A DNA stretch of 64,000 bases, taken from contig JALJCQ010000022.1 in the NCBI GenBank assembly GCA_023091665.1, positions 744,001-808,000 of the forward strand. Direction: 5' to 3'. The notes beneath the pieces were generated by a model. It had not been told where the DNA came from and made no database searches. It saw nothing but the letters and a program-made list of their open reading frames with translations. A program made the position numbers and the translations under genes. Shown here in pieces: positions 45,818-56,025 of the stretch (within the stretch, counting starts at the first letter, position 1; every line of letters begins with the position of its first letter). Origin of the DNA: Pythium myriotylum. Taxonomy: Eukaryota; Oomycota; Peronosporomycetes; Pythiales; Pythiaceae.

Positions 45818-46612
45818 TGTGGTATAGCGCCCCGATTCCGCGGGCATGAGTTTCTGCAAGCGCTAGGTGGCCGGTCAGGCGAAGGTGTCCACGACCAAAT
45901 CCCAAGGAAGTGATCAGTCTGGCGTACCCTTCGTACCCAAGCCAAAACGAAGTGAACAGTCTGGCGCCCAAGTCAAGATTCCGTATTCCAGACTCGGCGG
46001 TACGAGTTATCGTATTTCTCTTTATTTAGAAACCTAACATAAAAACAGTAGGAGTAGGAGCCTTATATTTGACAGATTTCAGTAGGTAGGAACGGGTGCT
46101 TGCCACCCAATAACCCACGGAAAGGGGGCGATTCTCCGCCGCTAATTCCGTGGGAGTCAGTCCACAATTTTTCCTCCTTCTCGCAGAAGCCCCCTGATCC
46201 TCCCTCAACAGTAGCCCGTCAGTATCTCGAGGAAGTTACTAAGAGTTTCGAAGTGATCAGTCTGGTCGATCGGCCGCCTGTTTTGGGTACAGTCGCGATC
46301 CGAAGTGATCAGTCTGGCCGAGGGCCGGGTGGTTTTGCCGGCGCTTCCTGCCAAGTTCCCCGTAGGAGTTCTCCAGGAGCTTCATCGTCTCCAAGCCGTT
46401 CTTTCTCGCTGCCTCTAGACTTGTGAGGGTCTAGTTGTAGTGTCGTGTCAGAGTTCCGGGTCTCCGCTTCAAAGAAGTTGTGATATCCGGGTCTGAAGCG
46501 AGTGTTCGAAGCACGCAAGATCCACCCCTTTCCTGAGAATATTGTTGCCGTCGGTGACTCAAGAGCGAGCCTACGTACGCCAGGTGCCCGTTTTTGATTC
46601 TGCCACACGACA
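45818..46612 (+). repeat. 3' LTR of element 2 (mosaic)
   Basis: The left third has the 3'-LTR-type bases of element 1, the right part has bases of element 1's 5' LTR (GATCGGCCGCCTGTTTT), the reciprocal of the 5' LTR of this element. Confidence 0.93.
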
Positions 46613-46890
46613 GAGGCCCCCTAGGGAATGGAAGCTATATTATATTGCTTCGATTAGACTCAGGTGTTGGCCATCGGGTTTGTGTGTGCAACAATGAATA
46701 CTTTGATTCGATGGGTTTGGGGCCTCCAAGAATTCTGGGTGATATGAAATGTAATAATAAACAGTTTCAAGGGACCTATGATAATTATTGTGGTTTATGG
46801 AGTCTGCTGTATCTTTATAGCAAACAACACAATCAACCAGACTTATTCAGAAATTTTTACGACTTGAATACAGAAGTTTCGCTTCTTTAA
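46613..46890 (+). pseudogene. 5'-truncated adenain/Ulp1-like protease (unit 2)
   Basis: As 3746-4023 with one change next to the catalytic His (GHRV for GHWV), which would weaken the active site if the fragment were expressed. Confidence 0.65.
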
Positions 46891-46897
46891 TATAATT

Positions 46898-47290
46898 ATG
46901 AATGGAATCAGACGTTATAGAGATACTGGAGTTAATGAAGTTGCTCCAAAAGATGATCATAGAATTGATGCGATAATGAAAGAATTGGAGTATCTTCGCT
47001 CTGAATTAGCTCAAAAAAAGGTTGAAACATCCATTTCAAAATACTTTAATGAAGAGATATTTACAAAAGATAGAGAAGATTTACTCAAGGATGGATTTGT
47101 TAGTAAGGGAGACTACCTGGAAATCCCATTAACAATATTGAATGTCAGATACAAACAATGGTGCATCGATACTGGACATAATCGTATGTTGCGTAAAGCA
47201 ATCATTGAGAACATCCGAAATGATAAAGTTGATGGAGTTGTGTTCAAATATTATGACGGATACGACAAAATACGTGTTTTTCCTAGTTAG
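46898..47290 (+). CDS. Unrecognised 130-aa AT-rich protein (unit 2)
   Basis: Identical to 4031-4423. Confidence 0.45.
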   Translation: MNGIRRYRDTGVNEVAPKDDHRIDAIMKELEYLRSELAQKKVETSISKYFNEEIFTKDREDLLKDGFVSKGDYLEIPLTILNVRYKQWCIDTGHNRMLRKAIIENIRNDKVDGVVFKYYDGYDKIRVFPS

Positions 47291-47675
47291 TGTGCTTTTC
47301 GTTGATATTCTGACACTGTGGGTTCCAGAGGAACCCGAGGCATCTCTGATGCCGGCTCTTGATAGCTGCACTTATTAAATCAATTTCCTTACAGAGCTGT
47401 ATTATTTCAGATGCTGAATGCTTTTCTATTTTGGGGTACTCATATAAATCACTCATTATTTCGGTATCTACCGGTTCATTGAGCTGGACATCATCAACAT
47501 AACCAGTATCATCGGTATCGGATAGATACGTAATATCCATGCTTTTTGTGTCTATATAGATAAATATATTTTGTATCTCCAGTTGTTCAATCACCCAAAT
47601 GGGTACTGTCAAAAACCCAACGTTGGGTTGCACCGTTTGATTGGCTGAAATACGAATAGAGAGAACGCCCCTCAC
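47283..47675 (-). pseudogene. 5'-truncated minus-strand viral-type gene (unit 2)
   Basis: 130 codons from a GTG, as in unit 1; overlaps its convergent neighbour by 8 bp. Confidence 0.45.
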
Positions 47676-47696
47676 TCGCAGAAAGCAATTGGAAAC

Positions 47697-49481
47697 ATGC
47701 TCAAGCTGTTCTGCGCGCTCGTTGGCGTGAAGGGAAACGCGTTCTCCGTGACGATCGATGCGAGCGAGTCTGTGGATGACTTGAAGGATGCTATCAAGGC
47801 GAAGAAGGAGAACGATCTCAAGGCGATCGATGCGGACAAGCTGCAGCTGTTCCTCACCAAGAAGGACGACAACACGTGGCTCGAATCAAGCACAGATGAT
47901 GTGAAGAAGCTCAAGAAAGGGGAAAAGACTGCTCTAATCGAAGCGCTGACACACGAAGACAATGAACTGCAGGGAGAGTCTGGCCTTCAGAAGGTGTTGA
48001 AGGATATGCCTGAGCCGTCCACCGATCAAATCCACGTGTTGGTGGTGGTTCCCAAGCAGGAAGCCGCCCAAGCTGTTTCACAAGCTGGCGTTTTCGATCG
48101 CTGCAGTGATCAATTCTTCTCACAATTCCCCACGGTCGATGAAGTCAACAGTTGGCTCGAGTTTCCGTCGTTGCTGCCGCTAACGAAACGTCAAAAGCTC
48201 TACATTCGATCTTCGTACAAGTCGATCGCTGCTCAAGTTCTGTCAAATGCGGACCCAAGCATGGTCAAGTATGCAGTCATCACTGGCACGCCTGGCATTG
48301 GAAAATCAGTGTTCGTCTACTATGTGATGTGGAGGTTGGTCAAGGATAAGAAACGGGTGTTGTTTCTCACTGCAGCACCACCAATCTACTTCGATGGCAG
48401 GTCGATGTTGATCTGCAATCAACTGCCTTTTGCTGGAAATCGCCATTTCTGGTCGGCCGATTTGTGGTGCCTCGTTGATTCAGTCGACCCAACTATGATT
48501 CCTGGGTTCCCCATTCTTCATTGCTCGACTCTGCTCGTGAGTACACCGCGACGAGACTGCATTGGTGAATTCAAGAAGCTCGTACCGACTCCAGATGTGT
48601 TCTACATGCCACTGTGGACCAAGGAAGAGCTGGCGACAATTGCTTCACTGTATCCAACTGCGGCAGATGTGTGGGATAATCGATTTGAGTGCTTGGGTGG
48701 TGTACCTCGTCTGGTGATGCAAGACATTCAATCCGACCCAGAAGCTTTGCTGATTTCCGCATGCAGCAGTTGTTCTCTCGATGATTGCATTATGCTGGTG
48801 TCCATCTACTCGGAGATCAATTCGAAGACCAAGATCATTCAGGCGTTGATTCACATCCACAGTCAAGAACCATATCGAGAGTACAAAGTTGCGTACGCAT
48901 CAGAACTGGCGATGCAAGTGATCGCTCAAACAAAGTGGCGATCCGATCGCACGAAGATGCAAAGCCTTTTGGGGTCGTGCGATGGAAACCCGCTCGCACA
49001 ATCGCTGTGCGGATACATCTTCGAGCCTCATGCGATGGATCTGTTGGAGCAAGGTGGGACTTTCGTGTGTCGGAGGCTGTTGTCTGGAGCTGAAATGCGA
49101 AAGCGCGACACAGCCAAACGCAAACGAGGCACCCCAGATAGTGAAGACGAAGAGACCATCGACATTCCACGTTCCTTGCAACCACGACAAACAGTGGATC
49201 GTGTGAAAGTCGGTCAACTTGCAAATCAGCTGTACGTGCCACGGACATCGAACTATACTGCCATTGACGCGTGGATGCCGCACGTCGGTGGTTTTCAAAT
49301 GACGGTGGGAAGGAAGCACGAGATCAGGGCCGGTGCGGCAGATGATCTGGGGAAACTGGGTGCCAACGGCAATCGGCTCTACTTCTTGCTTCCACCGCTA
49401 TACTACCAGTCGTTCACGAAGAAGACACCACAAACCATCGAGCAGTTTGCGATACTGATACCTTATCCGGAAGTGGTTTAA
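47697..49481 (+). CDS. CRN: Crinkler (CRN) effector, copy 3
   Basis: 594 residues. Residues 1-29 match copy 1, then about residues 30-62 differ (KDAIKAKKEND.., LFLTK in place of LFLAK, one residue longer), and from about 63 it is nearly identical to copy 1 again. It is a mosaic with a different donor block from copy 2. P-loop and REase-like end are intact. Confidence 0.9.
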   Translation: MLKLFCALVGVKGNAFSVTIDASESVDDLKDAIKAKKENDLKAIDADKLQLFLTKKDDNTWLESSTDDVKKLKKGEKTALIEALTHEDNELQGESGLQKVLKDMPEPSTDQIHVLVVVPKQEAAQAVSQAGVFDRCSDQFFSQFPTVDEVNSWLEFPSLLPLTKRQKLYIRSSYKSIAAQVLSNADPSMVKYAVITGTPGIGKSVFVYYVMWRLVKDKKRVLFLTAAPPIYFDGRSMLICNQLPFAGNRHFWSADLWCLVDSVDPTMIPGFPILHCSTLLVSTPRRDCIGEFKKLVPTPDVFYMPLWTKEELATIASLYPTAADVWDNRFECLGGVPRLVMQDIQSDPEALLISACSSCSLDDCIMLVSIYSEINSKTKIIQALIHIHSQEPYREYKVAYASELAMQVIAQTKWRSDRTKMQSLLGSCDGNPLAQSLCGYIFEPHAMDLLEQGGTFVCRRLLSGAEMRKRDTAKRKRGTPDSEDEETIDIPRSLQPRQTVDRVKVGQLANQLYVPRTSNYTAIDAWMPHVGGFQMTVGRKHEIRAGAADDLGKLGANGNRLYFLLPPLYYQSFTKKTPQTIEQFAILIPYPEVV

Positions 49482-49702
49482 CACAATCTTCTTATCATCC
49501 TTCATAACCTCTCGAACTCGTTAACGTCTGTTTGCCGTCGATTTGCCGTCGATTTGTTGCTGTAGTGCAGTTGGCCAAAGATTTGTATACTGATCAATGG
49601 AAGGACAGCACCTCAATTTCTCTATAACCTTGCAAACTCGCTCATTTGTGTGATTGATGTGTTGATACAGATGGCTGGGACTTATCAAAAAAACTAAATA
49701 AT

Positions 49703-50011
49703 TTAACCATTAAATTCACCCAAGTTTTTCTTCAGTGACGGACATTTATTCATGATATACTCATTTTTACACATCCAATTGAAATATTGCTTATCGTTTT
49801 CAACAATCCACTTTACGGATTTGTTCTTATGCTTGCCCCACCGCATGATATAGCTATCGTCTCCATCTTGGAACTTGTCGTCCAAAAATCGTTTGATATC
49901 CGATTCTTCCGATTGTTGGTTGTATAACCATCGACAGTATGATGCATCTTGATCATATACTTCCTCAAGATCCTTTCCTTTGTATTTTCCGAACTCTAAA
50001 ATAACAGACAT
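49703..50011 (-). CDS. Duplicated ExoX-C-like domain protein (unit 3)
   Basis: Identical protein to 686-994. Confidence 0.6.
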   Translation of the reverse strand: MSVILEFGKYKGKDLEEVYDQDASYCRWLYNQQSEESDIKRFLDDKFQDGDDSYIMRWGKHKNKSVKWIVENDKQYFNWMCKNEYIMNKCPSLKKNLGEFNG

Positions 50012-50103
50012 TTATGTGTAGTGTATGATGTATCCCTATATATAACTTACTAATTTTATGTCAGAATTGAAAAAAAATATCTATGTATTTGCACCCCATT
50101 GTT

Positions 50104-50430
50104 TTATTGACTCTTTACCCATTCACAATGTTTTATTGTTTTAGAGTGTGAAGAATATCCACTTTTACTGGTTGTGCTTCCACACCCACATTGTATTTTC
50201 TGCTTGTATTTATTATTAACCATCTCCCTGTACCATTTTTTATGATGATCTGTTTTAGTATGGTCTAACTTTTCCAAATTCTTTACTTTTATACCACACC
50301 CACATTCGATCACATAATTGGGGAAGTCGGGGTCTTTAACCCATTCTTGATGGAAAGATGTTTTTTCGTGAGATGGTAAATTTCTACGTTGAATATTCAA
50401 ACCACATCCGCATTTGACCAGTTCTTTCAT
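50104..50430 (-). CDS. Triple CxC..H..H zinc-finger protein (unit 3)
   Basis: As 1087-1413 with one Thr to Ser change in the third finger; ATG at 50430. Confidence 0.55.
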   Translation of the reverse strand: MKELVKCGCGLNIQRRNLPSHEKTSFHQEWVKDPDFPNYVIECGCGIKVKNLEKLDHTKTDHHKKWYREMVNNKYKQKIQCGCGSTTSKSGYSSHSKTIKHCEWVKSQ

Positions 50431-50547
50431 CTCCGGACTATTTGACCAATCATCTATATTGGCCAATCATCGTCGACTGGAACATCGTATTTTGACCAAT
50501 AATCTATTTTGGCCAATCATCGTCGACTGCAACAAGGTCAAGTTATC

Positions 50548-51405
50548 ATGGACGGCGATCATCCGGTTATGAACCTCCTGGAGGGATTGACACACTCCAT
50601 CCATGAGCTCACCCGAAACATGGCCAACCAAAACCATGAGTTCCGTGCGGTTATGTTGGAGCAAGTACAACAACAACAACATGGACGTGAGTTCAAGATT
50701 GAAGGGGCATCTATGCCAATGTTCCACGGTCGGCCAGACGACAGTGTCGATGAGTACATCTTTGAGGCCAAGTTGTTCATGAGAGGCAAGAACATTGACT
50801 ACCAGCTCCACGAGAATCAAGCTCGAGTCGTGGCCATGCTAGCTAGCAACCTCCGTTCTGGAGCTGCATCGTGGTACCATAGTCGGGTTGTGGTCGACCA
50901 AATGCCAATCACGACGATCGACGAGTTCGAACAGGCACTCACGGATGAGTTCATTCCGCCCGACCAGCAGCAACGTCTCCGCGCTGCCCTCCGTATGTGC
51001 CGACAGACGGGCCACGTGGACGACTACGTTGCGCGCTTCAGAAAGATCATCGCCCAAGTGCGTGAAATGTCGCAACTGGACAAAGTAGATCGCTTTGTAG
51101 AGGGCCTGAAGCCAGAAACAAAGAAGGAAGTGAACTACCTACGTTGCACGACTCTGCGAGATGCCATCGCGGCGGCACAAGCGTATGAGAGAGCCCACTT
51201 TGGTGTCGAACGACCACCGAGACGCGCTCGACCGCATCTCGACTCTGGTGCCGAACCGATGGACATTTCATACGCCGGTGTCCTCAAGCCAACCAAGGAA
51301 CAGTGCCGTACTCAAAACCTGGGCTTTTATTGCCGCGAAACTGGTCATCGCATTGCTCAGTGCCCAAAGCGTCGTCAGGGAAACGACGCTGCTCAACGGA
51401 TGTAA
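50548..51405 (+). CDS. gag: Gag of relic Ty3/gypsy element (unit 3)
   Basis: Same 285-residue protein; slip site at 51378-51384. Confidence 0.82.
   Translation: MDGDHPVMNLLEGLTHSIHELTRNMANQNHEFRAVMLEQVQQQQHGREFKIEGASMPMFHGRPDDSVDEYIFEAKLFMRGKNIDYQLHENQARVVAMLASNLRSGAASWYHSRVVVDQMPITTIDEFEQALTDEFIPPDQQQRLRAALRMCRQTGHVDDYVARFRKIIAQVREMSQLDKVDRFVEGLKPETKKEVNYLRCTTLRDAIAAAQAYERAHFGVERPPRRARPHLDSGAEPMDISYAGVLKPTKEQCRTQNLGFYCRETGHRIAQCPKRRQGNDAAQRM
51378..51384 (+). other. Putative -1 frameshift heptamer GGGAAAC (unit 3)
   Basis: Same phase as in the other units. Confidence 0.55.
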
Positions 51406-51980
51406 GTGGAGTGTCCGTTGAGCAATCCATTCAAGTATCAGAAGAATCTCCAACTCAGAAATCAGAAGAATGCGCGGTCGAGTTTGACATGGAGGCCGCA
51501 GAAACCGGTGCTCGATCGGTCGTTGGGTCCAGTGTGTGCTCCGTGGAGATTGATGTCGATGTGGCCGAGGGCCAATCCGAGTTGTTGTTGTTTGTGGACG
51601 CGACTATTCAGGGTAAATCAGTGCGAATGTTGGTGGATTCCGGTGCGTCGCACACGATCATCAAATCTGGGCTGTTAAAGCCACCCGAGCTGAAGAAGCA
51701 CACTATGGTGACTGCACGTGATTTTCAAGGTCAGCCACGGTCTCGGCAATGTCTGGAGTACTCGGTGCCTATCGGTGTCCAAGGCCAAGTCTCGTTGGTA
51801 CCAGTCATCGAGTGGCCATTGCAACAATCGTTTGATGGGATATTGGGTCAATCATGGCTGCAGGTCGCGAATCCTCACATTGATTGGGCCACCCGCAAGT
51901 TAGTTATGGCGCCCACGACAAGTGTGGAGCCATCCCGCACTCCCTCGGACTCAACACCAACACGGCACCTTGTGGTATAG
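51384..51980 (+). pseudogene. pro: Truncated retropepsin of relic element (unit 3)
   Basis: As in other units, with one Ser to Leu change upstream of the active site; cut by the LTR at 51971. Confidence 0.75.
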
Positions 51981-52764
51981 CGCCCCGACTCCGCGGGCAT
52001 GAGTTTCTGCAAGCGCTAGGTGATCAGTCAGGCGAAGGTGTCCACGACCAAGTCCCAAGGAAGTGATCAGTCTGGCGTACCCTTAGTACCCAAGTCAAGA
52101 CGAAGTGAACAGTCTGGCGCCCAAGTCAAGATTCCGTATTCCAGACTCGGCGGTACAAGGTATCGTATTTCTCTTTATTCAGAAGCCTCACATAAAAACA
52201 GTAGGAGTAGGAGCCTTACATTTGACAGATTTCAGTAGGTAGGAATGGTGCTTGCCACCCAATAACCCACGGAAAGGGGGCGATTCTCCGCCGCTAATTC
52301 CGTGGGAGTCAGTCCACAATTTTTCCTCCTTCTCGCAGAAGCCCCCTGATCCTCCCTCAACAGTAGCCCGTCAGTATCTCGAGGAAGTTACTAAGAGTTT
52401 CGAAGTGATCAGTCTGGTCGATCGGCCGCCTGTTTTGGGTACAGTCGCGATCCGAAGTGATCAGTCTGGCCGAGGGCCGGGTGGTTTTGCCGGCGCTTCC
52501 TGCCAAGTTCCCCGTAGGAGTTCTCCAGGAGCTCCATCGCCTTCAAGCCGTTCTTTCTCGCTGCCTCTAGACTTGTGAGGGTCTAGTTGTAGTGTCGTGT
52601 CAGAGTTTCGGGTCTCCGCTTCAAAGAAGTTGTGATATCCGGGTCTGAAGCGAGTGTTCGAAGCACGCAAGATCCACCCCTTTCCTGAGAATATTGTTGC
52701 CGTCGGTGACTCAAGAGCGAGCCTACGTACGCCAGGTGCCCGTTTTTGATTCTGCCACACGACA
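51971..52764 (+). repeat. 5' LTR of element 3
   Basis: 794 bp, TG..CA, with the four phased 17-bp motifs. A few changes near 52531-52541 are unique. Confidence 0.94.
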
Positions 52765-52766
52765 AC

Positions 52767-52784
52767 TGGTGCGTATGCCAGGAG
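52767..52784 (+). other. Primer-binding site of element 3
   Basis: TGGTGCGTATGCC two bases after the LTR; contains the gag ATG. Confidence 0.6.
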
Positions 52785-54745
52785 CGGAGCCGTTAGCTGT
52801 TACGATACACGGTGAGAAGATGGAAAAGAAGGCAGAGATGCGGCAAGGTCAAGTCACAGACCCGAAGAATGTTTCGATCCGCCTCGTTGTTCAGAGCGCG
52901 GTCCATGACACAACTCGGGTGTACCGACTGTCAGAAGCGAACGAAATCGGTCTTCGGTATCAACGACAGGTGTTGAAGATGCCGTCCGACTCAGAATGCT
53001 GGTTTTCCCTGTATGAAATTACGAAAGTAGGGCCTACGACATTCTTTGCCGGTTCGCGACTGAGGGCGTCCACCTACGACTTCGCGACGATTGACGAAGC
53101 GATTGATTTTGTGGAGAAGATGTTGACGTCATGCGGTTACAATTTGTATCGGAGAAGCAATTACCAAGATGCAGTCTACCTGAATCCAGAACGGATGGCG
53201 CAGGACATGGGCTACATGATGTCAGTTCTGCTTGCCGAGTATGAGTGGGAGACCAGCGTTATCCAATATCGGGAGGAGGACACAACGTTCGAACCGAAGT
53301 ACATGGTCGTTGCTGACGTAGCCCACACTCCGCAGACCAAGCCGGCGAAGCCGCGCTCGATGAAACGTTTTGATGAAGAATCCAGCTCAGATGAAGAAAT
53401 TCAGCTCGAGAGTCCAATCAGGAAGAAGCTGGAGTTTGCCAGTGATGAAGGATCCTTCTCCTCCCCCACGGACAAGATCAAGCGAAAGAATAACCCGCTG
53501 GCGACGAAGCTGATGGCGCTGACGGCCGGAGGGATGTTGTCGATGGATGAGCTATCAGAAGTGATACAAGCGCTGAGCCCAGATACCACGAAGCGAGTTG
53601 CGGCCACGCGAGCCCCGGCGAAACAGGCTCGAGGCGCTAAGAAAGGATTCGCGCGTCTAGAAGATCCCGAGTCTGACGACGGTGAACAGGACGAATCATC
53701 TGACGAAGAAGCATTCAAGCGCGTCAAGAAACCAGTCAAGAAGTCGAAGAAGCCAGTCAAGCGCAGTGCTCGCCATCCAGATATGGAAGATGAGCTCGGT
53801 CTTTCAATGTATGAAGATTCCGACTCGGATGTGTCTGGACCTCGACGACGTGATCGACACGTGACAACGGTCATCCAGAATGTCAATGTGAAGTCGTTCA
53901 GTGGTGCCAAGGTTTTCCCGGAAGAAGCCAAGGCGTGGCTCTCGAAGTTTCTTCACATCGCTGATCTGTCCAACTGGTCCAATCGCCAACGTCTCGGTTC
54001 GTTCGTAGACGCTCTCACGGGTCCGGCGAGGTATTGGCAGAAGCAGCTCCCTTCGTCAACGAGGAAGAAGTGGAAGCTCACGATGAAGGCCTTTTATCGA
54101 AAGTATTGCACTGAGAGCACGCCATCTACGCTCACGTACTATCGTCTAACTCAGAAGCCCGATGAATCTGCGCTGGACTACTTCTATCGCTTTAACGCAG
54201 CAGGTCTTCGCGCGCGCATCGATTTCCGTGTAGACGACGACGATGACGAAGATCGTATCCCGGTCGATTTGAAGGATCACATTCAGCAGTTCTTCGACAC
54301 GCTCCATGACAAAGCTGTTCAGTCTCAATTCCGTTACAGCAAGTACAAGTCGATCGACAAGCTCGAGGAGAAGCTCGAGATGTACGAGAACTCTCAAGCG
54401 AAGCCAACGCCTAAGAAACAGGCCAAGAAGCAACCGGAAGAGAGCAATGACCCACCTCCTGCAGCCAGTAAGGTCAATGCAGGTCAGAGGCAGCAAGGCT
54501 CTAATGGTGGAAGTCAAGCTCATCAGACTGGTGGAAACAGCAATGAGGTCCGCTGTGAACATTGTGGCAAGTCCGGACATACTAAGGAAAGCTGCTTCCA
54601 ACTTCATGAGTGTGATTTTTGTGGAGTGACTGGTCACGCGATTCAAGTCTGCCGTGCTTTCACCGAGAAGATGAAGATGCTCAGCCCAAAGCTCAAGACC
54701 GGCGGGATTACTGTGGATGATCTCGTTCGGCAGTTAAACCGCTAG
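52775..54745 (+). CDS. gag: Gag of giant element 3
   Basis: 656 residues. Three substitutions cluster in and between the two CCHC knuckles (for example CDFCGVTGHAIQVC), all sparing the zinc ligands. Confidence 0.88.
   Translation: MPGAEPLAVTIHGEKMEKKAEMRQGQVTDPKNVSIRLVVQSAVHDTTRVYRLSEANEIGLRYQRQVLKMPSDSECWFSLYEITKVGPTTFFAGSRLRASTYDFATIDEAIDFVEKMLTSCGYNLYRRSNYQDAVYLNPERMAQDMGYMMSVLLAEYEWETSVIQYREEDTTFEPKYMVVADVAHTPQTKPAKPRSMKRFDEESSSDEEIQLESPIRKKLEFASDEGSFSSPTDKIKRKNNPLATKLMALTAGGMLSMDELSEVIQALSPDTTKRVAATRAPAKQARGAKKGFARLEDPESDDGEQDESSDEEAFKRVKKPVKKSKKPVKRSARHPDMEDELGLSMYEDSDSDVSGPRRRDRHVTTVIQNVNVKSFSGAKVFPEEAKAWLSKFLHIADLSNWSNRQRLGSFVDALTGPARYWQKQLPSSTRKKWKLTMKAFYRKYCTESTPSTLTYYRLTQKPDESALDYFYRFNAAGLRARIDFRVDDDDDEDRIPVDLKDHIQQFFDTLHDKAVQSQFRYSKYKSIDKLEEKLEMYENSQAKPTPKKQAKKQPEESNDPPPAASKVNAGQRQQGSNGGSQAHQTGGNSNEVRCEHCGKSGHTKESCFQLHECDFCGVTGHAIQVCRAFTEKMKMLSPKLKTGGITVDDLVRQLNR
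54733..54739 (+). other. Putative -1 frameshift heptamer GTTAAAC (element 3)
   Basis: Same phase as in elements 1 and 2. Confidence 0.6.
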
Positions 54746-56025
54746 CCCCGCAGCGCTCTGCCAGTGCTGTACGTGACGGAGACGTCGCGGCGACTTTGCA
54801 TGTGAAGAAGATCCGGCGCAAATCGAAGAAATACCAGAAACAAAAGGCGCCTTACATTGATGAAGAAAGTGTTCACGTGGAAAATGGAGCGAAGAAACAT
54901 GAAGAAACAAGTTATGATGACACTGTGCATGAAGAACGGAACGTGTATGAAGATACAGTCAAGGATGTCACGCTACCTGCGGTGTTTGAATCGGTAGTGT
55001 CGACTGTGGATGAGAAACAAGAAGAAACAAGTGACGAAAATTGTGTATGTGAAGATGTGTATATGAGAGAAGCAGTTGGTGATGAAGATGAAGAGTTGCA
55101 TGTGCTATGGTGCCCAATTGAGCCAATTGAAGAAGGTGATGAGGGCGCTTGCGACAAAGATGCTGATGAAGAAGATATGAAGATGCCAAATGGTGCTCGA
55201 GATATATCTCTGCAAAGAAAGGTAACTCACATTCGTCTCGTTGGTGATGAACGACGAGGGTGGTGGAAGAACCACGAATTGTCAACGAACGAGAAGATAC
55301 AAGCCTTCGTGCATGGTGCTGTTGAAGGACTCGAGATTCCGTTGATGCTGGATTCGGGAGCGAACATCAGTCTGTTACACACCAACTTGGCACGTAAGTT
55401 GGGGTTGAGAGTGCGGGCGTTCGAGGACTCGAGTGAATTCTTCGGTGTGAGCGAGGAACCGATGCAAGCACACGGAAAGGTCGTGGTGAAGATCCGGCTG
55501 GGAGAGTTCGTGGTGTACGAAGTCGAGATGTGGGTGGCTGAGTTTGAAGCTCACTCGTTAATTATTCTCGGCACCGACTTCATGATGTGCGCTGGGCTGA
55601 AGATCGACTTGGGCAAGAAGCGGTGTGAAGTGCCTGACGAAGATGCGTTGCCGCTGCTGAGTTATGATGATCTGCGCTGTGAGGCGTATGCGGCTTCGTA
55701 TGACGCGGTGCGCTTGGCTGTGAAGATGCCGCTCCTGCGTGGTAGCGACGTTGCTGTGCTGGTTGCTGGGGAGACCCGCCTCGAAGTGATCGGTCTGGAG
55801 TCGAGCAAAGGAGGGGCCACTAAAGAGGCGAGTACGGAGCCGAATAGAGGCGCGGTCACCGAAGCGATCAGTCTGGCGGAATGTCTCAATCATGAAGAGG
55901 CCGAAGTGATCAGTCTGGTCCAGGGCAGAGCGGGAGCAACTGAAGTGAACAGTCTGGCGGGTGAGCGAGCGTCTTCCCAGGTTTGCATGCTGGACGAACC
56001 CCCCCCCCCCCCCCCCCCCCCCTGA
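54739..56025 (+). CDS. pro: Protease region of giant element 3
   Basis: Retropepsin with DSGAN; ends in poly-Pro at the 24-C tract as in element 2. Confidence 0.85.
   Translation, partial: PLAPQRSASAVRDGDVAATLHVKKIRRKSKKYQKQKAPYIDEESVHVENGAKKHEETSYDDTVHEERNVYEDTVKDVTLPAVFESVVSTVDEKQEETSDENCVCEDVYMREAVGDEDEELHVLWCPIEPIEEGDEGACDKDADEEDMKMPNGARDISLQRKVTHIRLVGDERRGWWKNHELSTNEKIQAFVHGAVEGLEIPLMLDSGANISLLHTNLARKLGLRVRAFEDSSEFFGVSEEPMQAHGKVVVKIRLGEFVVYEVEMWVAEFEAHSLIILGTDFMMCAGLKIDLGKKRCEVPDEDALPLLSYDDLRCEAYAASYDAVRLAVKMPLLRGSDVAVLVAGETRLEVIGLESSKGGATKEASTEPNRGAVTEAISLAECLNHEEAEVISLVQGRAGATEVNSLAGERASSQVCMLDEPPPPPPPP
55783..55958 (+). repeat. 17-bp motif cluster in pro tail (element 3)
   Basis: Four copies with the same spacings. 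Confidence 0.85.

Larger units (their letters stand above)
30530..46612 (+). mobile_element. Giant Ty3/gypsy LTR retrotransposon with helicase gene, element 2
   Basis: 16,083 bp with LTRs 30530-31324 and 45818-46612. Same layout and same flanks as element 1. The helicase gene is intact but pol carries a 2-bp deletion, so this copy is not autonomous through its own pol. Confidence 0.93.
28227..49667 (+). repeat. Tandem array unit 2 (full, 21,441 bp)
   Basis: Same order as unit 1, containing giant element 2 and CRN copy 3. Confidence 0.93.
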
